In this document: positions 22,828 to 33,955 of the stretch, one piece after another
How positions within the stretch are numbered: the stretch's first letter is position 1
How the letters are laid out: each line of letters starts with the position of its first letter
From: Gnetum montanum
Taxonomy: Eukaryota > Streptophyta > Gnetopsida > Gnetales > Gnetaceae
Assembly: GCA_015680685.1 (NCBI GenBank)
Contig: MNCI01008581.1
Span: forward strand, 573,728 to 637,727
Direction: 5' to 3'
DNA: 64,000 bases
Position numbers and translations under genes: made by a program
Notes under the pieces: generated by a model
Databases searched by the model: none
What the model was told of the DNA's origin: nothing
Seen by the model: the letters and a program-made list of their open reading frames with translations, nothing else

Positions 22828-23802
22828 TCATGAGCATCAAAGTATCATGTCGATGAACCCTCATTGATGTGGCCTCATCAATGGACCCCCATCGATGGGG
22901 CTCCATTTATGTGATGTTGCCCCATCAACAAGGCTGTGTTGATGTAGCAACCTCATCGATGTAGTGTTTGCTACATTTATGGGACCCCATCAATGTAGTC
23001 CTGTAGCAAAAACTATAAATACATGCTCATAGTTGTGTCTATGGGCATTCAAGTTATAGTAGTAGTAGATCTCTTGTAGTTTATCTATTTTAAGGTTAGA
23101 ATATTTTTTTGAGTGCCCACAATAGGAGTAAGAAAGTGTACAAATCTTTATTCAAGCACTATTGTACATGAAACACACTACTGTATATAGCAATAAAGAC
23201 AAGCTTGTTAATAAACCTTGCAACACTTAGAATAGATTAATTATTTATTTATGCATTTATTATTTTCATTAATTATGTCATTAATTAAGCTAAATTAGAT
23301 TTCAAGTGATTAGTTGATTAATTGAGCTAAATAGATTAAACACAAAAGTATGACTGCTTTGAGCATAAACACATATTTGCTTAGTAATCCTAGTAGCATT
23401 ATTGCTTGGTGCACCTAGTATCATAGTTCTTGGTAACCTAGCAGTGGATATATGGGTTTAGGATGTGTACGAAAAGTGGAACTAGATGCTTAAGTTAGGA
23501 CTAGTTAGGGATTAGTTAAATAATTAAATTAAATTAGTTCTCAATTTACTTTATCTTTCTCTCTTTCAATAACAAAATCATAAAACATAAAATGACAAAA
23601 ATCATATGCCTTGATTACACTTAACCATATCTTTGTACTTCACAAGTGTAATTAGGAAGACAATGAATGACCATTAAGGCAAGGTTCACTTCTTAGAAGA
23701 CTAGTGTACCAGAAACTAGAAAGTCCACGAAATTCAACCAGATCATACATGAGTGCTTTGTGATTCATATGGTTGGATGTACAAGTACCTCTTCATTTCT
23801 CA
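22828..23802 (+). repeat. Element A 3' LTR
   Basis: Preceded by a polypurine tract (CAAGGGGGTA), with the sequence before that homologous to the one before the B 3' LTR. Starts TCATGAGC (TGATGAGT in relatives) and ends ATTTCTCA. A dense set of CATCGATG, CATCAATG and CATTGATG motifs lies at 22848-22995, TATAAATA at 23014-23021, and AATAAA at 23192-23197. The U5 part has GGTAATCCTAGTAG-like repeats shared with the other Ty3 LTRs. About 975 bp. Confidence 0.8.
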
Positions 23803-23985
23803 TTAGAAATAAACAATGGTTTACATTAACTTCATTGTAAATATCTACAATTAAATATTCAACACTATAGTATATCACATCATAACTATTGTAACAATAT
23901 AATTACAAAAAGATATTGCTTGTAACTAGTGAGATAACAATATTTGAGCTTATGTAAACGATAGTTGCCTTCACTTTACTCACAT
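23803..23985 (+). repeat. Left arm of a long inverted repeat
   Basis: GTTTACATT at 23819 onward matches the reverse complement of 30268-30440 with about 80% identity by eye, including AACACTATAGTATAT and TAGTTGCCTTCA. Weak similarity extends left to the LTR border. Removing the LINE leaves arms about 480 bp apart. Confidence 0.75.
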
Positions 23986-24159
23986 TCTACACTACACAAA
24001 ATCAAGAATATATCCTAATAGTAACTAAGGAATAATCCAAGCATCCAACAAGTCTTAGCTATGCACAATACCTAAATTATCTAACCAAATAATGTTGGAA
24101 AGAGTAAAAATAGAGTAGAACTTCATACTTGTGGGGTACATTCTTCTCAAAACTAATTT
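23986..24159. other. Spacer of the inverted repeat, ending in the LINE target duplication
   Basis: AT-rich, no gene. CAAAACTAATTT at 24148-24159 is repeated at 29935-29946. Confidence 0.6.
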
Positions 24160-24698
24160 TGACTAGTTTAGCTATATATTTCTAATATATATCTGCTGTT
24201 ATTTGGTTGAGACACTTTTTTATATCTTTTAAATTAGATGGAATATATAGAATGATTCAGAAGCAGAGCCTCTGCCCATGGTTTTTAGATGAAATATTAT
24301 TCAAGGATTGGTGGAATGATTTCTGATTCCTCTTCGCGCGCACAATAACAAAGATCCGTTTGAGCAAAAACGACAAACGGATTTTCGTGCCGATGCATTA
24401 TCATGATGGCGTGATTTGTACCAGAAAACATTTCCTGATTTTTAAAAGCAAAGCAAGCGTTAAGGTCCACAGAAATCTTGTCAAATACTGGCAGCGAAAT
24501 AATAAACATGGATCTAGATTTTCTGAATTTTGCACGGCATCTGCTTTACTCCGCTCGATTTTTCTTGGAAAATAGACATCCAAAAATATGATCCAGAGAG
24601 TGCGTTTATAGATCTGAATCAATCTAGTGTGGTGGTTGGGCGTCTCTATGTTGCTGTTGTGAAGAGGTTGTGCCTGTTACGTAGGTAGGCAAGTCGCA

Positions 24699-25784
24699 AT
24701 GGCGGATTCGTCAAATTCTACTCTTCCTTAGGGAAGTTTCTCTACCTCACCTCTAATTGATTTTCTTTTACCTGATGATATTTTTGAGGCAGTTTCCAAT
24801 GATTTTACAACTCGTTTTATTTTTTCTCTAATTGTGGGATTTTTACCAAGGTTGCCAAGTATCAACACTCAAGTTCAAAGCCTCCTTCTACCCCAGGGTA
24901 TTCAGGTTTCATATGCATGATACTATGCTCGAAATTTTATTTTGGTGGAACTATCCAATGCCTCTCAGGTTGAGAAGGCTCTCTCTTTAAAAATTTTTCC
25001 AACATGTAATGCAACCCTAATAGCCCATGTCTAGAAATTTGACTTTAATGTTAACAACCCAGCTTTTAATATAATTCCCTGTTACATGGAATTGCCCAAT
25101 CTTTCACTTATTTTCTCATCTGTTGAGAGGGACATTGTGAGCATCCTAGGTCCTATTATTTTCGATCATTGTACGACGATCAATGGAACTCAAATTTGCT
25201 GTTATTGTATTGAATTAGACATAGCTCTTCGAAAGACCTCATTAACCCTTGCTGCTGGTGGAAAACTCTTCATCCAAAAAGTGGACTATTTTTACCTTCC
25301 AAACTCATGTAGCTATTGTCATAGGGCTGAGCATCATATTTTGGCGTGTCCCATCCTAGCCAGGAAGAAACCATTTGTAGCATCTCAGAACACCCTTCCC
25401 CCAGTCACACCATTACGCCCATCCTCAATATCCTTTAAATTTGGATCTCTTGCCCCAACAGCTCCACAAATCTCCTCTCAGTCTAGCCCCTCCAAGCTAC
25501 AGAAACAACAATAAGGTAATCACACCTCCACCCATGTCATCCCCTCAATGGTTGTCAAGGACTCTATTTCGGTGGATGAGTTGGTGGTGAGTAGTGGAAG
25601 GAAACGAGTCAAAGCTTCTTTTGGTTCTCCTCCTCCCTCTAGCTCCTCTTCACTGAACACTTCCATGGCCCCTGTTTCCACCAACAACTCCTTTGCGCTC
25701 TTGTCAGGAATAATGGAAGTTGATAATTTGACTTTTGAATCCTCTGCTGACCTCTCATCCAAACTGCCTCTTATCTCCCAATGA
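24699..25784 (+). pseudogene. LINE ORF1 (nucleic-acid-binding protein with CCHC knuckle)
   Basis: From ATG at 24699 one frame runs about 361 codons to TGA at 25782-25784, broken by about four stops (for example TGA near 24920 and TAA at 25512). The layout fits plant LINE ORF1: an N-terminal DUF4283-like region, then an intact CX2CX4HX4C knuckle, CSYCHRAEHHILAC, near 25308-25349, then a Pro/Ser-rich tail. It would coat the LINE RNA. The stop overlaps the ORF2 start as ATGA. Family assignment is by pattern. Confidence 0.8.
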
Positions 25785-28700
25785 ACCTCCTTTCATGGAA
25801 CGTTTAAGGCCTTACTGGTAGGCTTCGTTGGAAATGAGTAGGCAACTTTATTTTTAGTCTTAATACAACCTTTGATTTTGTTCTCCTTCAAGAAATTAAG
25901 GTATCAACTGATCTTTTATCCTTTTTTGCCCATTGGTTTCTTCCTCACTCCTCAATCCTAGCGACAGCCCATATGAGTGGGAAAGAAGGCACAACCATTC
26001 TCCTCTCACCTTACTAGAAAACTAAAATCCTTCAAAGTGGTTTTGATTCTGGGCATAGAGTTTCTTAGGCCACCTTCTCCTCCTTGCATGGCCCTTTTGG
26101 CATTTGCTCGATATATGCCCCAAACAAATCCATAGAACGGGCTCTCCTTTGGCAAGAACTTGCAAATTCTCTTCCCCCAGCACCTTGGATATTCGGAGGA
26201 GATTTTAATATGGTCGAATTTCCTCAAGATAAGCTTGGGGGGGGGGGGGTTTTTTCAATTGCCTAATCTCAAGTATTAGACTTGGTCTGCCTTTAAGAAA
26301 ATGTTTTACCTTTCTGATGGGGTGGGCACCTCTACGAGTACTCCCCTTCATAGATTTACTTGGAGTAATATCCGTCTTGGGCAAGCTCACATCTATAGTA
26401 GGTTAGATAGGTTCTATTTCTCCACCCTTTCCTTCTGCAAGCCTTCTCCACTACTATAGTTCATCACAATGCCACCTTATCAAACCATCTTCCTATCTCC
26501 ATATCTATCAAGATTCATGGTAGCCCTCATCGACAAAAATTCCATCTTTTTTAACTACACACCAACTGTTTTTCTTCCCCTAATATCCAACTTCTTCTAT
26601 CCAACCTTTGGAATGCTAAACTTAGGCCTCTAAATCAAGTGGGTTGGATTAACTGGTGGCATCATGCTTCATGTCGAGTTTGAAACTTTGCTCGTTCATA
26701 TGGTAAGGTAGTGGCTACTTGGCCTAGATAAGAATACAATAAAATTCACCTTACTATTGAACATCTCACTAATAGACTAGCTCAAGATCCCTTCAACACT
26801 CTAGTTCACGAGGAGCTAGCTAGAGCACAATTAGCCTTTCAACATTAGGATGTGTATCAAGCACAAAGTGCCTAAACTAAAAGTTGACTCACTTGGTTAA
26901 ATATTCAAGATGAACACTGTAAGGAATTTTTCAAGTACCTCAACTCTACTTCCCCTTTGCATTTTATAGACAAAATTTCTAGTGATGGTACCACCATTAC
27001 TGATCACAATAGTATCCTCTCTTTTCTTAAGAACCACTATGAAACCCTTTTCGCAGCTACCCCAATGGACATTTCTTCATTCAAGTCTGCCACCCCCAAT
27101 TATCCTTGCCTTATCAACTCCACTATGCTACAAAGTCTTGATGCAGATATCACTCTAGTGGAGCTTCAGGTGGCTTGTTCCAAGTTAAGTTGGGGAAAGG
27201 CTCCTGGTTATGATGGTTTCCCTGTGGAATTTTTTCAAAATCATTGGGATTTGGTGGGTAATGATCTTCTGCAAGTCATTAATGAGGCTATCTTCACTGA
27301 TTCCCTCAGGCCCAATCTAAATCAAGGGGTAATTCGTCTCCTCCCCAAGTTTGGGGATCCTACCGATATCTCCAATTGGCCTCCCATAATGCTTCTCAAT
27401 ATAGTATATAAAATTTGGGCTAAGTACCTAGCCCTACGGTTAAAAAAAATTCTTGGCCAGATCATATCACCCTAAAAAATAGGATTTGTTCCTGGTAGAT
27501 ATATTTTAGACAATGTGGTTGCGGTGTGAGAAGGTCTCAAGTGGGCCGAGGATGATGGTCAAGATATTCTCATGGTGAAACTTGATTACGCCAAAGCGTA
27601 TGACAACATTAAGTGGGATTTTATCTTATAGACCATGACCAAACTTGGTTTTGGACCTAAGTTCCTAGATATGGTGCAACGCTTATTCTCAGATGCTACC
27701 ACAAGAGTAGCCACTACCTTTGGCATTACCTCTCCCTTTCCAATACATAGATCAATGCAGCAAGGTTGTCCTCTCACCCCCTATCTCTTTATCATCTCCG
27801 CAGACTTTCTTTGTCATTAGATTAACCTAGACATTCAAACTAAATTCCTCACTGGGGTTCACCTTTCTTCCTCTCAACAACAGCTTCTCAATATGCACTT
27901 TGCTGATGACTCTTTTTTCTAGTTCATAACACAGCCACCAATTTGCACTGCCTCTTATCAAGGGGAGCAATATTGCACACTCTTAGGTTCCAATATCAAT
28001 TGGAATAAATCCTCTATTTATAGCTTTATAGGAAATTACAACCATGTGACCAACTATAACTGGAAGAGACTTTAGAATCAAGACATTGTTAAGATTCTGG
28101 AAATCCCTTTCCATTTTAGAGGTTCAACCTTCATTCTCTGGGAGCAGGTTATTTATCGGATCCAAAAGAAACTTGACAAATGGAAGACTAAACCCCTCAC
28201 ACTTGCGGGTAAATACCTTGTATGTAAGTCCATATGTGCATCAACCCATGTGTACTACTCTTCGTGTTGGGCCCCCTCCCAAGCTGCCTACCAGAAGCTT
28301 GAACGTTTATTTTGTGACTTTATGTGGTCCTCCAAAGATTCTCAGAAAGGATTTCATCAAGTTGCTTGGAATATTGTTACTCTCCCCAAGAATAAGGGTG
28401 GTTTAGGTCTTTTGAATTCCTATAAGCAAGGAATTACCCTGGTTGCTAAGTGGTTGGTACAACATTTAGATGCCTCAGATATTATTGGAACCCTCCTCCA
28501 ATTAAGGCTTCATCAAGCATTTCCTAAAAACAAGCCCTTCTAGAAAGCCATCCATTTTTTCAATTGGATCTTTTCCCCCCTCACTATCATTCTTCCTGGA
28601 TCTGATGTTTTCAAAAGCATCTGGAGGGCCTGACAAATTCTACATAGTTACATAGATTGGACTAACATCAAGATCAATCCTACTATTCTCTCTCATTTGT

Positions 28701-29530
28701 GTCCGTGGTGGTTACCTCTATCACCCGCTCCCCTTGCCATCACAAAGGCTAAGGTAGCTACCTCGTGGTATCGGAAGGGTGTCATCTCCTTGAATTGTCT
28801 TAGGCTGGCTAGTCATTGGATTTTGGGGGTTGAGTTCAACAATTTATATGGGGAGTCGACGGTAATGAACCATTGCCTAGTCCAAATTTATTCCTTTCCC
28901 CATGGTCATTGGCAACTAGATGTTGTAGTGCAAAGCCCTTTTCATGGTCTTCAATGGCTTAATGGGGTTAAACTCTTACCCTACTGGCCATCTGTCCCCT
29001 TTCATCTTATGCACAACCCATCTAAGGTTATTCAATGCTGCAATAAGTATTGGCATAAACAAGAGTCAGTAACATTTTGGATTCCTCTCTTCCAACACGT
29101 TTGGAAACTTCCAACTCCCCCTAAAATTAAGCAGTTCCTTTGGTGTCTCCTCCACCATGGTCTACCTATTGGTAAACGTTTAAAATATCTAGGGATTCCC
29201 AATCCCAATTTCCCTCTTTGTGGTGGATAAGATGACTTTGTCCATGTGTTTTGGCATTGTCCCTTTGTTGAGCATGTGTGGGAGTGGGCTTCCATAGTTT
29301 TTCCATCATACAAGCTCTCTCAAGAGGATATCCTATTTGGCTTTTTGAACATTACTTCTGCTAATCTCAAGTTTTTGTGGAAAGTTATTAGGCCTATTAT
29401 TTTATATTATATTTGGAAGCGAAGATGCAATGTTATATTTCAAAGGACAAATTATTCTAATATATGTTTGCTCACTAGGTCGGAGAAGTTGCAGATCGTT
29501 CGCCTCATTCATTTCCAACTCACATCTTAA
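25781..29530 (+). pseudogene. LINE ORF2 (endonuclease-reverse transcriptase)
   Basis: ATG at 25781 overlaps the ORF1 stop. The endonuclease shows MNLLSWNV, LLQEIKV, SIYAPNK, GGDFNM near 26198 and SNHLPI near 26480 (normally SDH). Reverse transcriptase spans about 26957-28050: KAPGYDGFPVEFF, VKLDYAKAYD, QQGCPLTPYLF and an intact FADD near 27898. A C-terminal zf-RVT-like domain lies at 29080-29290 (PPKIKQFLW, PLCGG, HVFWHC; first Cys replaced by Phe). A 13-G run at 26237-26249 shifts the frame, which returns near 26450; elsewhere ORF2 stays in one frame with scattered stops. It would nick the target and copy the LINE RNA. Confidence 0.92.
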
Positions 29531-29910
29531 GCATCTAAGTTGAATTTGGATACTCATCAATTGGTTCATCTCTTACATCCATGGGAAAGACCTGTGCATT
29601 CTAGTAACACTCATCTTCAGTAATCTCTGCAGGGAAGCTTCCCCTCTCTACTGAGGGGAGTCATCATTGGAACTCTCTATATCATTAATTGAGAGTTGTT
29701 TGCCTCATCTAATTCTATGTCATTCTATTCAGTAATAAGTCAGTATGTGTGTATGTTTGATAGTGCCCCAATTTGAGTTTCCTCTAATACTCCTTTAATA
29801 CTCGTTTATTTATAAGTTGTTCCTGAGTCTCATTCACAGTGCTCCTAGCTTTCCCTTCCCCTCAAACCTATGACTTATTTAGGTTAATGTAATTGATACA
29901 CTTTTAATAT
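29531..29910 (+). other. LINE 3' untranslated region
   Basis: Non-coding, moderately T-rich, ending at the N gap. Confidence 0.6.
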
Positions 29911-29933
29911 NNNNNNNNNNNNNNNNNNNNNNN
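29911..29933. other. Assembly gap (23 N)
   Basis: It sits exactly where the LINE poly(A) tail would be, one base before the 3' copy of the target duplication. Confidence 0.9.
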
Positions 29934-29946
29934 GCAAAACTAATTT

Positions 29947-30267
29947 CAAGCTAAGAAGCAAGCTATGATTCCATAGACTATGCATGTGTCTATAATTGTA
30001 GACAATGTTACCTACGAAAAAGAGAGGGACAAATCAAAAATTTCCAATGGATGCATTAATAGATGCACTAGCCTTGGAGCCACTCTAATAACATGCATTA
30101 GGGTCTAAATGGAGGTTTTACTTTCCTACAAACTATAAATTGGAAATTTTTATTAAGTCCATAAAATCACAAAAGATCTTTTTTTTTTTTTTGCATAGTT
30201 ACAAAGTCTCAATACATTTTTGAAGAAAGTTGAAAACATCATTGGTGTAATGCCCTAGATGTGTGAT
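29947..30267. other. Spacer of the inverted repeat, right side
   Basis: AT-rich, no gene; a 12-T run at about 30180-30191. Confidence 0.4.
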
Positions 30268-30440
30268 AAATGAAGGCAACTACCATTCACTTAAGTTTAG
30301 ATATTATCATCTCTTTGATTACAAGCACTATCTTTTCGTAATTGTATGATACAATAGTTATGTTGTAATATACTATAGTGTTGAGTATTTAACTACAAAT
30401 ATTTGCAATGTAGTCAATGTAAACTTTTGCTCATCTTTGT
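30268..30440 (-). repeat. Right arm of a long inverted repeat
   Basis: Reverse complement of 23819-23985 with scattered differences. The core ATACTATAGTGTTGA at 30370-30384 pairs with TCAACACTATAGTAT in the left arm. Confidence 0.75.
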
Positions 30441-32029
30441 TATTTTACTACTATTAATATCCAATTTAGATCTAGTTAACACTATCTACTAATGTCCATC
30501 CCATGCTATAAATATGATTACAAGGAAACCTTAAAGGTAATGTGTTTGGCTTTAATTCCTATGCTATCTTCTTTCCCATTCTCTACTATTCATTGTTATT
30601 AAGAAATTCTCTCTGGGCTAACATAAAGATCCAAGAGCTTATTTCTTATTGGGTGATTTTCTTTTTTTTTTCCCTAGGATATATTCTTATATTTTTTTTG
30701 GTTTATTTTTTACTATTATCATAATGATCTAAAAATCATACTAGATAAGTTAATTTGAAAGAAAATAATAAGAAGATTACAATTAATATTATCATTCATT
30801 CGAATGTGAACCAAAGATGGACAAAATAAAAAAAATATGTTCTTCATCATCTAGGCTTTATTTGTAGAGTCTAAGAATATGCTCTTCTTTAAGTGAATTA
30901 ATCTAACAACCTATCTCAACATGAGAGCTCACTCTTGCTTTAGCAATTTGATTCCTTAATGAATAGAAATAGCTGAGAAGATATTTTTGAGTACAAGATA
31001 ACAAACCTCCTCTAACATAATGTAAGTAAAAATGCTTCTTTGCTAGCATGTTCAACCAAATTTAAGTCAGGACTTTTTCTTTTAGTCTTTAGAAAGCCCT
31101 TTTTATTTTTAAAAAAATTCCTTTATTACAATATTCTATGACTGAAGCTATAGTTTTCCTTAATGCATCCTTCCAAGGTCAAATGATAGAGATCCAAGTA
31201 GGATTTGGCTAACATTAATTCATCATCCAATCCAATCATGAGAGTAGCTAGAACAAGGATTACTGCTTGGATCTAATCAAAATGGAGCTTTGAGAATGGT
31301 TCTCTTGGGAAAAATCTACAAAGATGGATGAGCAACAATGTTGCAACTAACAAGGCCTCCTTAGTGCTAGGGAAGTGGACCAAAACATTCTTATGATGGG
31401 TAGTGTTGTTCTAATCCCAAGATCATTCACCTTGTGTTTGTAGACCTTTATAGCAACATGACACTTAATGTAAGACCTATGGATAATCACAACCTAAAAG
31501 CTTAAAATTTTAAGGAAGAAATGATAGTAGAAAAAAAGAAATGTAAGTATAAGAATAACAGTAGTGCATAGCTAAAAACTTACCTACAAAAATGTTGATT
31601 AGTTAACGTAATATTTAGGCACCAAACAAATTTTTTTTTGGTACACTTTTTGCTGAAGATTTGAGGAAAGAGTAGTGAGGTTTGACAAGGGAAACCATCT
31701 TCACCTTTGGCATGTAATGAGTATTTGCAATGCTATCAAATCCACTTTCAATGTTGAAATTAAAGGGTTAATGCAATGTTTAGAACATGGAAGAATATTT
31801 ATGGTTGCTCTTATTAGTGAGGCTTGATGTAAGCAACAATAGCAGATTGGAATAAACCCTCCATCAAACCATCTAAAATCTCTCCATTGACATGGATAGA
31901 TTAACCAAAAAAATCTTTCATTTTAAAGGAAACCTTCATTAACATTACAAATATTCAAGAAAAGGCACAACTCCTCTTTTGAAAATAAAGTATAAGATAT
32001 TATATTTGTAGCTTGTTCCAACAAAGTGG
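30441..32029. other. Unassigned AT-rich sequence
   Basis: No motif, element end or convincing frame was recognised on either strand. The 60-codon hydrophobic frame at 30542-30724 comes from T-rich sequence. Confidence 0.4.
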
Positions 32030-32655
32030 GGCTATCTATATGAGTTTTTTTCATCATTGGCTCTATTAAGAGATAAGTTTTTGTTTATTCACATTTTTTT
32101 CAAATCAACTTCAATTGTTTTTTCCTATATTTTTTGGTTGATCTTCCTTCCCTCAAGCATATTAATGTACTAACTTTTTTTTATAGGTTCATTGTTTGAT
32201 CTTATTTGCATTTTTCCAAACCATATAAGTTGTCATTCCTCTAACTTATCTAAAATAGGAGCTACTTCATTTCCTTCTCTTCTAGTAACATTTAACATCC
32301 ATCTAGGCATTGGAATTTCTACCACATTGATTGGTTATTCGTGCCTCTTTTGTACTACCTAATACTCAATACTATATAAGATATTATACTTTAGCTTGAT
32401 CCCTCTATAGTTTGCACAATTTTGCATATTTTCTTTATGTTTGTAGATGGGAATAACAATGTTTTTTCTCCAGTGTTATGCATTTCTCCATTCTTCAAAA
32501 TTTTGATCAATAATGGTGTCAACCAAGAAACTCGTGCATCTCCCAATGCTTACCAAGCTTCTATGTAAATGTTATTTGGTCCAACAACTTTTCCATTTTT
32601 CATCTTTGATAGGGTTATCTTTACATATGAAATTCCAACATACAAATACTAAATA
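32030..32655 (-). mobile_element. RTE-like LINE fragment, internally deleted
   Basis: Two blocks match the RTE LINE elsewhere in the window. 32395-32655 parallels 58230-58460: the minus strand reads NNIYIEAW, ALGDARVSW, then the RT entry block. 32030-32390 parallels 48290-48850, the 3' part. The RT core that lies between them in the other copy is missing, so this copy has an internal deletion of roughly 0.7-1 kb. Confidence 0.65.
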
Positions 32656-32940
32656 ATTACATGAAATATTAAATAAAGAGGTTAGATTTGATTAAGCCTC
32701 ACTTGTATACAAATGAATGGAAAGGAGAAGAGGAAGAAAACATAAAAAATTTTGTAATCATATTCATCATTTTGAAGCTTCACTAATGGATTTCTCCCTC
32801 TAGGTAAATTAGTAGAGTTTCTTCTTTTGGTTCTTTCTAGAATATTAACAGCTTGTTTGGTTAGATCAATATGAAGATGTTGAATTAGTAAAAATGTTGA
32901 GTTTATGGAAATTTTAATGAATAATCAAGCTAAGTAATTA
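32656..32940. other. Flank of element B
   Basis: AT-rich; no feature seen. Confidence 0.4.
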
Positions 32941-33828
32941 TGATGAGTCATGTTTTGCAAGGCTATGATATCAAATATATAATATTAGGGCCACGATGTC
33001 AGGTATCCAATATCGAGGCACAACCTCTGATGTTGGGCATCCAATATCACCAGTGTCATGCTAGCCTATAAATACCACACTAGAATGCATGGTTGGGATA
33101 TAGTTTGTTGATATATTTTAGATAAATTTTTCATAGATTTTTTATTTCAAGTTTTATTGTTCCCCAGTGCATGTCCACAGTGTGATGTTAAGTGATTTTA
33201 TGACATCCTTATTTAAGTATGATGTACTTGGATGCATTACATGACTGGCAATAAAGATCTAGATTACTTTCATCATTGTAGCATCCACTTTGCTTTATTT
33301 TTGCTTTTAATTTTTTAATTATTTATTGTTTCCTCAATTAATATTTCCATTTATTATTCTTTATTATTCCTATCATTAAGTGAAATGAGCACAACTAATT
33401 GTAAGTGCTTAAGTATAATCACTTGGTAACCTAGTAGTGTATCATTTGATAAGCTCAATGATGTATGCTTGGTAATCCTAGTAGTAGTTACACAAAGTCC
33501 AAGGTGTGTGTAGATGATTAGGAATGATACTCATTGCACATAGGCTAGTTTATATTTTACTTTTCACTATTAATTAGATTAATTAACTTATCTCTTCATT
33601 GTCATTAGGAGCAGCTTAGGGCTAGACAACACCAATCATTATATGCCTCACTTTGAACTAAACCATACATGATAAAGCTACCACTAGTCCAAGTGGGAAG
33701 ACAACAAACTGTGATCAAGGCATAACAAGTTAGATGCACAAATAGTCCCATCCATGGAATTTGATCGGATTGTGCATGAATGTTTGTGATTCATATGGTT
33801 GGGCATAGGGGTACCTCGCCACTCATCA
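32941..33828 (+). repeat. Element B 5' LTR
   Basis: Starts TGATGAGTCATG and ends CCACTCATCA, so the ends form an 8-bp inverted repeat. GATATC, AATATTAG, TCCAATATC motifs cluster at 32965-33055, TATAAATA at 33067-33074 and AATAAA at 33250-33255. U5 contains TTGGTAACCTAGTAG and TTGGTAATCCTAGTAG repeats. 888 bp. Confidence 0.9.
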
Positions 33829-33829
33829 T

Positions 33830-33847
33830 TGGCACCATTGCCAGGGA
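33830..33847 (+). promoter_or_regulatory. Decayed tRNA-Asp primer-binding site
   Basis: TGGCACCATTGCCAGGGA differs from the Athila-type site TGGCGCCGTTGCCGGGGA only at three CpG guanines, each now A. One spacer base separates it from the LTR. Confidence 0.85.
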
Positions 33848-33955
33848 TGGTGCTAGTTATCTAAATTAGTTATATCATACATGATTGTTGTAAATACATT
33901 AACAATATATCTTCTAGAAAATATTAAATCACACACATCATTAAATAAAAAAACA

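Larger units (their letters stand above)
8824..23802 (+). mobile_element. Ty3/gypsy element A, 5'-truncated, with nested copia insertion
   Basis: In order: integrase C-terminal half (8824-9670), a T-rich linker with an internal palindrome cluster (9671-11900), the first half of the third ORF (11900-13072), copia element 1 (13073-20924), the second half of the third ORF (20925-22560), polypurine tract (about 22817-22827), 3' LTR (22828-23802). Order and sequence match element B at 32941-41832, except that A shows pol before the linker. The LTR, gag and most of pol at the 5' side are lost. Confidence 0.75.
24160..29934 (+). mobile_element. Near full-length L1-like LINE
   Basis: Two ORFs in the plant L1 order: ORF1 with a zinc knuckle; ORF2 with endonuclease, reverse transcriptase and a C-terminal zinc-binding domain. 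Twelve-base direct repeats (CAAAACTAATTT) flank the unit at 24148-24159 and 29935-29946, fitting target-site duplication. The 3' end falls at a 23-N gap, where a poly(A) tail would be expected. The 5' leader (24160-24698) keeps CpGs (CTTCGCGCGCAC near 24330). It has fewer lesions than the LTR elements, so it is younger, but it is disabled by stops and frameshifts. Confidence 0.88.

Noticed and set aside
29032-29313. 93-codon minus-strand open frame
   Set aside because: It is the antisense shadow of the LINE zf-RVT-like domain, which explains the plus strand fully.
30542-30724. 60-codon hydrophobic open frame
   Set aside because: T-rich sequence with no start context, partner or homologue in the window.
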